The notes below the pieces were generated by a model that was not told the origin of the DNA, searched no databases, and was given only the letters and a program-made list of their open reading frames with translations. Positions 58,821-64,000 of a stretch of DNA of 64,000 bases are shown piece by piece. Origin of the DNA: Brachionus manjavacas (taxonomy: Eukaryota > Rotifera > Eurotatoria > Ploima > Brachionidae); the NCBI GenBank assembly GCA_019054805.1, contig JAHQIY010000025.1, forward strand, positions 744,001 through 808,000, written 5' to 3'. Position numbers and translations under genes: made by a program. Positions within the stretch are counted from its first letter, which is position 1. The number at the start of each line of letters is the position of its first letter.

Positions 58821-58849
58821 TCAAGGTGTGCCGGTAAACAATAACATCC
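58821..58849 (-). promoter_or_regulatory. conserved upstream element of receptor gene 2
   Basis: Counterpart of 43339-43367: 'tttaccggcacaccttgaa' read on the minus strand, preceded by 'gatgttattg' where gene 1 has 'gatgttatta'. It lies 205 bp before the ATG. Confidence 0.5.
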
Positions 58850-59765
58850 AAGTATTTGTTCTAATCAATATTTATATTTATTAAAAATTTAAGAAATTGA
58901 ATAAAGTTTCTAAATTTTCGGAAATTTTTTCTCATTTTTACAACTTAAAAGCTTTTAATAAATCGAAAATTGTTCAAAAATTGTTTTTTTTTGTTGTTAC
59001 CTCTCAATAGAAAATTTGATAATAAATCAACATTTTATTTGTCTTAAGTAAATTTTTGGTTTTTTTAATTTTTTTTAAATTTGGTTAAAAAACTTCAGTA
59101 TAAAAAATTAACTTCTGAATTGAGAATTTTTGTTAATCTGAAATATTAAATTAGTTCTACTTTTTATTCATTGAATTCGACTGGTTCAAACTTTTATTTG
59201 TAGAGCCAAAGAAAAAATAGAAAAATAAAATAAATTATCGAAAATCTAATTAAGAGTAATCCTAAGAATCATTGATGATATCTCCTTTGGTTGTGCTTGT
59301 TGTATAGATTAAATCATTCTGAGTTGAACTCTTTTACTTTTTTTAATTGTATAAAATTGTATGTAGAACTTTGGTTGGAACTTTAAAAAATAAATAAAAA
59401 TGAAAATGTGGTTTCACTGTAAAAACATTAAGAATTCTTAACAATTGTTTAAAAGAATCAATTTCTTTTCCCTGAATAAAATCATTCTCAAAAATATAAA
59501 GAATAGAAAATATTTATAAATAAACAGTTCGATCTTAACAATGAAAAAAGGAAGATCGGAGAGAAAATTTAATTTAATTTTAAATTTAAATTTTGGATTT
59601 TTAATAATCTCTAAAATTAAAAGCATAGTTTTTATTAAATAAAAAATAAAATGATAGAAATTAATTCAAAACATTCCAAATAAATTTTGCTAGATCTTTT
59701 TGGTCCAGTTTTGAATTGTCGGAAGATTGAATATTCAGAATTTGGCTAAAAAATTGTATACAGAC
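58850..59765. other. gene-free AT-rich stretch
   Basis: No gene, RNA or transposon protein recognised. Confidence 0.55.
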
Positions 59766-59890
59766 TTGTTCAAAAGTCAGGAAAATAAAGTATTTTTAAA
59801 ATTAAGTCAGTAACTTGACTTCTAAAAAATTTTTTTTTTGAAAAAAGACTTATGACTGAAAGAATTTATGACTTTTGACTTTTGAACAAC
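59766..59890. repeat. small TIR element related to 38075-38496
   Basis: The left end 'ttgttcaaaagtca' is mirrored by 'tgacttttgaacaa' at the right end, about 125 bp in all. The ends differ from those of the 38-kb element by one or two bases (TTGTTC versus TTGGTC). The interior is rich in AAGTC words. Confidence 0.6.
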
Positions 59891-59944
59891 TTTTTGAGTA
59901 TGTGAGTAGTCCAAAACATTTCGAAAAAAAATTATATTTTTTCT

Positions 59945-60342
59945 ATGATGTCATCTACACTGATTTCTCTCAAGCATCTGATAAATTATCACAGCATAAA
60001 CTTCTGATAAATTAAAATCGTATGGAATTCAAAGAAAAAGACTTTAATTGATCCAATCTTTCTTGAACAGAAACAAAGGGTTATACTTGGTGATGGTATG
60101 TCCTACTGGAAAGAAGTCACAAGTAGCGCTCCTCAGGAATCGGTATTATTTCTTATCTTTTAGTTTTAAATGTCCATGTTGGTCATATACTAATGATACA
60201 AAAATAATTGGTGTAAGAAGCCATGAATCCGCAAACCCAATTTTAAATGAAAATTTGAAAATACTATATTAGTTTCAGGGCTGTAAAGTGCAACACTAGG
60301 CAGAAGCTGCCCAGCCATTTATTACTACTACTACTACTACTA
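59945..60342 (+). mobile_element. CR1-like LINE scrap with ACT tail
   Basis: Translated pieces give the RT stretch from the first catalytic Asp ('DFSQASD') through 'LKSYGI', 'RVILGDG' and 'SSAPQES', then a jump to a Tyr-x-Asn-Asp remnant of the second motif and a (ACT)n tail at 60322-60342. Many stops; internally deleted. Confidence 0.65.
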
Positions 60343-61170
60343 GTTGAAAGGACTAAAAATGGTCAATAGAGCTAAACCTTTCGATATGCAAGGCATTGCA
60401 CCTAGGGACATAAGAATCAAAACCCATTTATTATTTTAGACAGCATTATGAAACCTTTTGTCTAAAAGGGACACTAGAAGAGAGGAGTCTTGGCATAATT
60501 ATTTCTAATGAGCTTAAATGGTAAAAACAGTGCATGTTTGCAGTATCTAAAGCTAAAAGAGTCTTGGCACAAAATAAAAGTTCATTTAATTAGCTAGATA
60601 AGGAGATTTTAATTCCTGTATATACATCGCTTGTAAGACCTCATTTAGAATATGTAAAATAATTGAAAAGTTTGTTTTTAAAAATAAGTCTTTTGCCGTT
60701 CCATGTAGTTTTTAAGGCGGCCATTTTTATTTCAAAGTCTTTGAAATGGCTTTTTAAGAAAAAAATTTCAAGTCAAGTCAAAAGACTTTTTTTTGATAAA
60801 AAAAAATTCAAGTCAAGTAAAGAAAAAGTCAAGTCAGTGACTTGACTTTGAAAAGACTTTAAAATGACTTTTTATTCTGACTTTTACGCAAGTCTCGTCT
60901 ACATCTAAAAAGAACAAATAATCATAAACTCGTAAGAGAAATCAACAAAAAGAACAAAACCGTAATTAATTTTTAACAAACAGAGTTGTTAAATCATGGA
61001 ATAAGCTACCAAAAAAAGCTATATCAGCAAGGACAATAAATCGTTTCAAGGCTCAAATCGATAAAGAAATATTCAAATTGAATTCACAAGGACTGCAATA
61101 GCCCTTGTGGCTAAGCGCAAAATGTACGCTGGTATAGAGCACAATACAAATTACTTCTCCTACTACTATA
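60343..61170 (+). mobile_element. second CR1-like LINE scrap, interrupted
   Basis: It starts before the 'LGIIISNELKW' block, continues through 'LVRPHLEYV' to 60660, is interrupted by an AAGTC-rich repeat (60665-60910), then resumes with a Lys/Arg-rich block, 'NRVVKSWNKLP' type residues and 'FKAQIDKEIF'. It ends at a short (CTA)n tail at 61158-61168. Several stops and frameshifts. Confidence 0.7.
60665..60910 (+). repeat. AAGTC-rich repeat inserted in the LINE
   Basis: Dense 'aagtc' and 'gactt' words ('tcaagtcaagtcaaaagact', 'aagtcaagtcagtgacttga') sit inside an otherwise continuous LINE. A block 'gccgttccatgtagttttta' here recurs as 'gccgtaccaagcagttaaga' at 61602. Confidence 0.6.
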
Positions 61171-64000
61171 AAAAATCTTTCGGTTAGGTTAAACAAATAA
61201 AAATAATGTCTAAAATAATTTATTAAAAAGCAGTTATTATAGAAAAATAAAAAGACTTCTTAGAATAAAAATTTTTACTAAAAATGATATTAAAATTTCG
61301 CTTTTTTATTTAATACCGTTTTATGCTTACTTTTCGAATACTTTTTTCGGCAACTTGAAGTTTATGATCAATTTTTGGTGATCAAAATAATCAAATTGAG
61401 TTTTGATCATGAAATAAATTGAGAATTAATGCAGAGATACATTTTTAAGTTTAAGACAAACTCCAGACATCAAATTTTTTCTTTATTCAAGTCCTGAGTT
61501 GGACTTTAATTTTAAGAGACTTGAATAAAAGTTATGAAAAAAAGTTCGAACAAACCTGATTCAAGTCACAGTCATGACTTTTTAAAACTCCTAAATGAAA
61601 ATTTTGCCGTACCAAGCAGTTAAGATTGCGATAAAAATCCTAAATATCATTTAAAAAATATGACTTTTAAAAAAATCCTGGTAATCTTAGTGACTTCGGC
61701 TTGAAGTCATTTTTAGGTCTAAATAAACATTTTAATTTTAATTGTTCCATGCAGCCATGATCATGGCCAGATGAAGTCTGGATCTGGAGTTGACTTTAAT
61801 GTGACTTTTAATAATCTCTGTCAATAACAAATAAAATAAAGACCATTCTATTAACTGCCAAATTGTTTAGTCTTGTCTCCTCTGAATTGTTTAACATTTT
61901 CTCTGGAGCTCAAAAATCTCAATAGGAATCAAATTTTTATGTTACTTTCTAAATCAATTTAGCAGACGGACTAATACCTCAATAGGGTCATATTTTAATC
62001 ATGGTTTTCACATTTAATACGACTATTTTTTAGTCACGTTTTAAGTTGTGTCATTGGAATTTTTAATATTTACACTAAGTCTTCAATAATGAACATAATT
62101 GAGAAAATTTAATGAAATTTGATCGGACAAAAATTTAAAAATATTTTAAAAATTATTAGAATTACCTTATTTCGGCCAAATCATCAGAGATAAAAGCATT
62201 GAAATTTTTTTTTTATATTAATCTATTAATATTTAAGTAATTGTATTAATTTCTATAATCTTTCCCATTTTAATTTTTTTTGCTTCTAATTATTTTTCAA
62301 ACTGTGGAAATTCAAGCTTTTTACTTGGTTTAGAACTAAATGGTTTATGTGCTTTTTTTCATTTATCGATTTCGTGGCTTTTTTATAGATATTAATCATT
62401 AAAATAATAAAAATCAGATGCAGGATATGAAAAATTTTCAATAAATGCGTAGGATATATAAAAATAAATGAAAAATAAATGTTCTTACGTTAGAGCAATG
62501 AATTCTACTACTTTGTCATATAAATCGGCTGTCCTCAAATTTAAAAATCAACCTTACCTAATCCATACGAGACATCCATATTCACCACATCTCTGGACGT
62601 GTTCAAGTGGCATTTTGAAGTTGGAAATCAATTCAAAAAGTTTATCCCTAAAAAATTAAAATAAATCTTTGAATTAATTTAAATAATTTTAATGTAACAT
62701 GCTTTAAATGTTACGAGGATTTAAAAGAAAGATAATTTAAAAAAAATATTTTTTATCAATCCATTGATTAAATCGATTTTTTAAGGAAAAACTTTTCATG
62801 ATTAACATTTTATCATTGTTTTCAAATTTAACATAGATAATTTTAGATTTTTTTGAAAAATTAATAAAAAGTCCAAAATATAGAATGATTAATTGAGTTT
62901 TAAATTATGAAATCATTTTATTTTTACTTATTTACAATAATTGAATATTTTTCTTTAGCTTTTAAACTAAATAGATTTCTTTTAAACATTTTTTTTAAAT
63001 TATTAAAGGTAAAGAAATTTTTGTTCGTTTGAGTGTTAATCTTTACGGATATTAATGAGAAACTTCTCTTTGAAAATGTTCCAATAAAGAAAAATAATTA
63101 TTTCGTTTTGAAGCCTAAATGGCTTATAAAATTTTTGAATAAACAGTGTGATTTTAAGAAAAAACTTAATTCATGAAATCAAAAAGGGAGCCATAAAAAC
63201 TTGATTACGAAAAAACATTGGAACTTTGGAGACAAAAAGATCAATGGTAATGACAATGATGGGAAAAATCTTTTAAACTTACTAATTAAGTCATTTTAGA
63301 AAAACTTAAATAGAAAAATTAACATTCCGTAAATTTCAAAAAGATTAATATTCAAGAAAATTAAATTTAAAAAAAACAAACATTTGAATCAAAGAATCAA
63401 AATATTTGTCAATTTATTGTGAATAATTTTTTCTTTAATTTATTTTTTATAAAAATTATTCTAATAATAGATTCAAAACTACTCTATTTTCTATTTATTA
63501 TGTAATTCTCAATAAACTTATATTTCAATTCATTTGAAAGGCTTAGCGCCATACTCTGGTAGAGCCAAGTGAACCCATTTTTTCGAAAAAAATTAAATAA
63601 ATCAAAAAAAATCTTATTTTAAGACTTTTGAAATAAATTACAAAATTGAAAATTACAAAGTTCTTTTAAAAATTAAAAATTTTTAAATTTTATATCCAAA
63701 TTTCCACATTTTTTAATTAATATAAGGTAGAGAAAATTAATATTGTTAATGAAAGCGCGTCAAACGTAGGTGGAGTCTGTCCAATTTCAGTCAAACTCAC
63801 ATTGTTTAGAAATTTCGAATAAAATAGTAAAATAGTCAAAATAAATTGATTTAAATTAACCTGTTAATATTAAATATTATAAAATTTCTTCTATATATTT
63901 TCAAATTTTTTTTTTTACTTGATTTATATTTTTACTTTCATAATAATAATAATACACAAAATCCATTATTTTAATCTCCACATAAATTTTAGCTAATATA
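61171..64000. other. right-hand flank, no gene seen
   Basis: AT-rich. It contains a second AAGTC-rich patch (about 61480-61820). The 63-codon frame at 62468-62659 has mixed codon use but matches nothing I know. No RNA gene or complete transposon recognised up to the window end. Confidence 0.5.
61480..61820. repeat. AAGTC-rich repeat, second patch
   Basis: Repeated 'aagtc', 'gactt' and 'ttgaagtcat' words and a second copy of the 'gccgt.cca.g.agtt' block link it to 60665-60910. Weaker similarity to 13495-13570. Confidence 0.5.

Noticed and set aside
1..64000. tRNA, rRNA and CRISPR features
   Set aside because: No cloverleaf with a proper T-arm, no rRNA blocks and no regularly spaced repeats were seen; CRISPR arrays are not expected in animal DNA.

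Overview
The window is animal nuclear DNA, very AT-rich (about a quarter G+C by eye). It has spliceosomal introns mostly 47-69 bp long, a Wnt ligand, a Tribbles pseudokinase, an SLC13 transporter, EF-hand nicotinamidases, the splicing factor BUD13 and two divergent seven-helix receptors. The combination of very low GC, tiny introns, a compact gene set and this receptor type fits a monogonont rotifer of the Brachionus kind best. That assignment is inference from gene style, not from a search.

Layout. 1-4.0 kb: a 5'-truncated CR1-like LINE, then a broken clan-3 cytochrome P450 with a transposon-derived fragment lodged in it. 4.0-7.5 kb: gene-free, with an AAT microsatellite, a dispersed repeat and a large inverted repeat. 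7.5-11.7 kb: a complete seven-exon SLC13 Na+/carboxylate transporter whose 2.25-kb first intron holds a near-perfect foldback hairpin. 14.36-15.54 kb (minus): an intronless Wnt5-type gene. 19.5-20.7 kb: decayed LINE and repeats of its 3' part. 25.4-26.9 kb (minus): a two-exon Tribbles gene. 29.2-32.8 kb: a Jockey/CR1-group LINE, MULE transposase pieces and a LINE tail. 32.8-36.8 kb (minus): two tandem nicotinamidase genes with the same exon plan. 38-39.7 kb: a TIR element and a Tc1 remnant. 40.1-41.6 kb (minus): nine-exon BUD13. 44.0-45.1 kb (plus) and 57.5-58.6 kb (minus): an inverted pair of receptor genes. Between them lie about 12 kb of mobile DNA: a LINE fragment, MULE SWIM finger, Tigger/pogo 5' end, a near full-length CR1-like LINE, an endonuclease fragment split by an RTE tail, and a second long LINE. 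59.8-61.2 kb: more decayed LINE pieces and AAGTC-rich repeats. The rest is AT-rich with no gene seen.

The genes do not form a pathway. The most informative signals are: a tract of about 620 bp that is almost identical between the two inverted receptor genes although their last third has diverged; the nicotinamidase pair, where one copy keeps two textbook EF-hand loops and the other has lost them; BUD13, whose repeated aspartate-leucine-aspartate/Ile-Pro-Arg module is carried one per exon; and the long hairpin in the SLC13 intron. Exon limits were read by hand from GT-AG sites, reading phase and family similarity; no alignment or database search was run.
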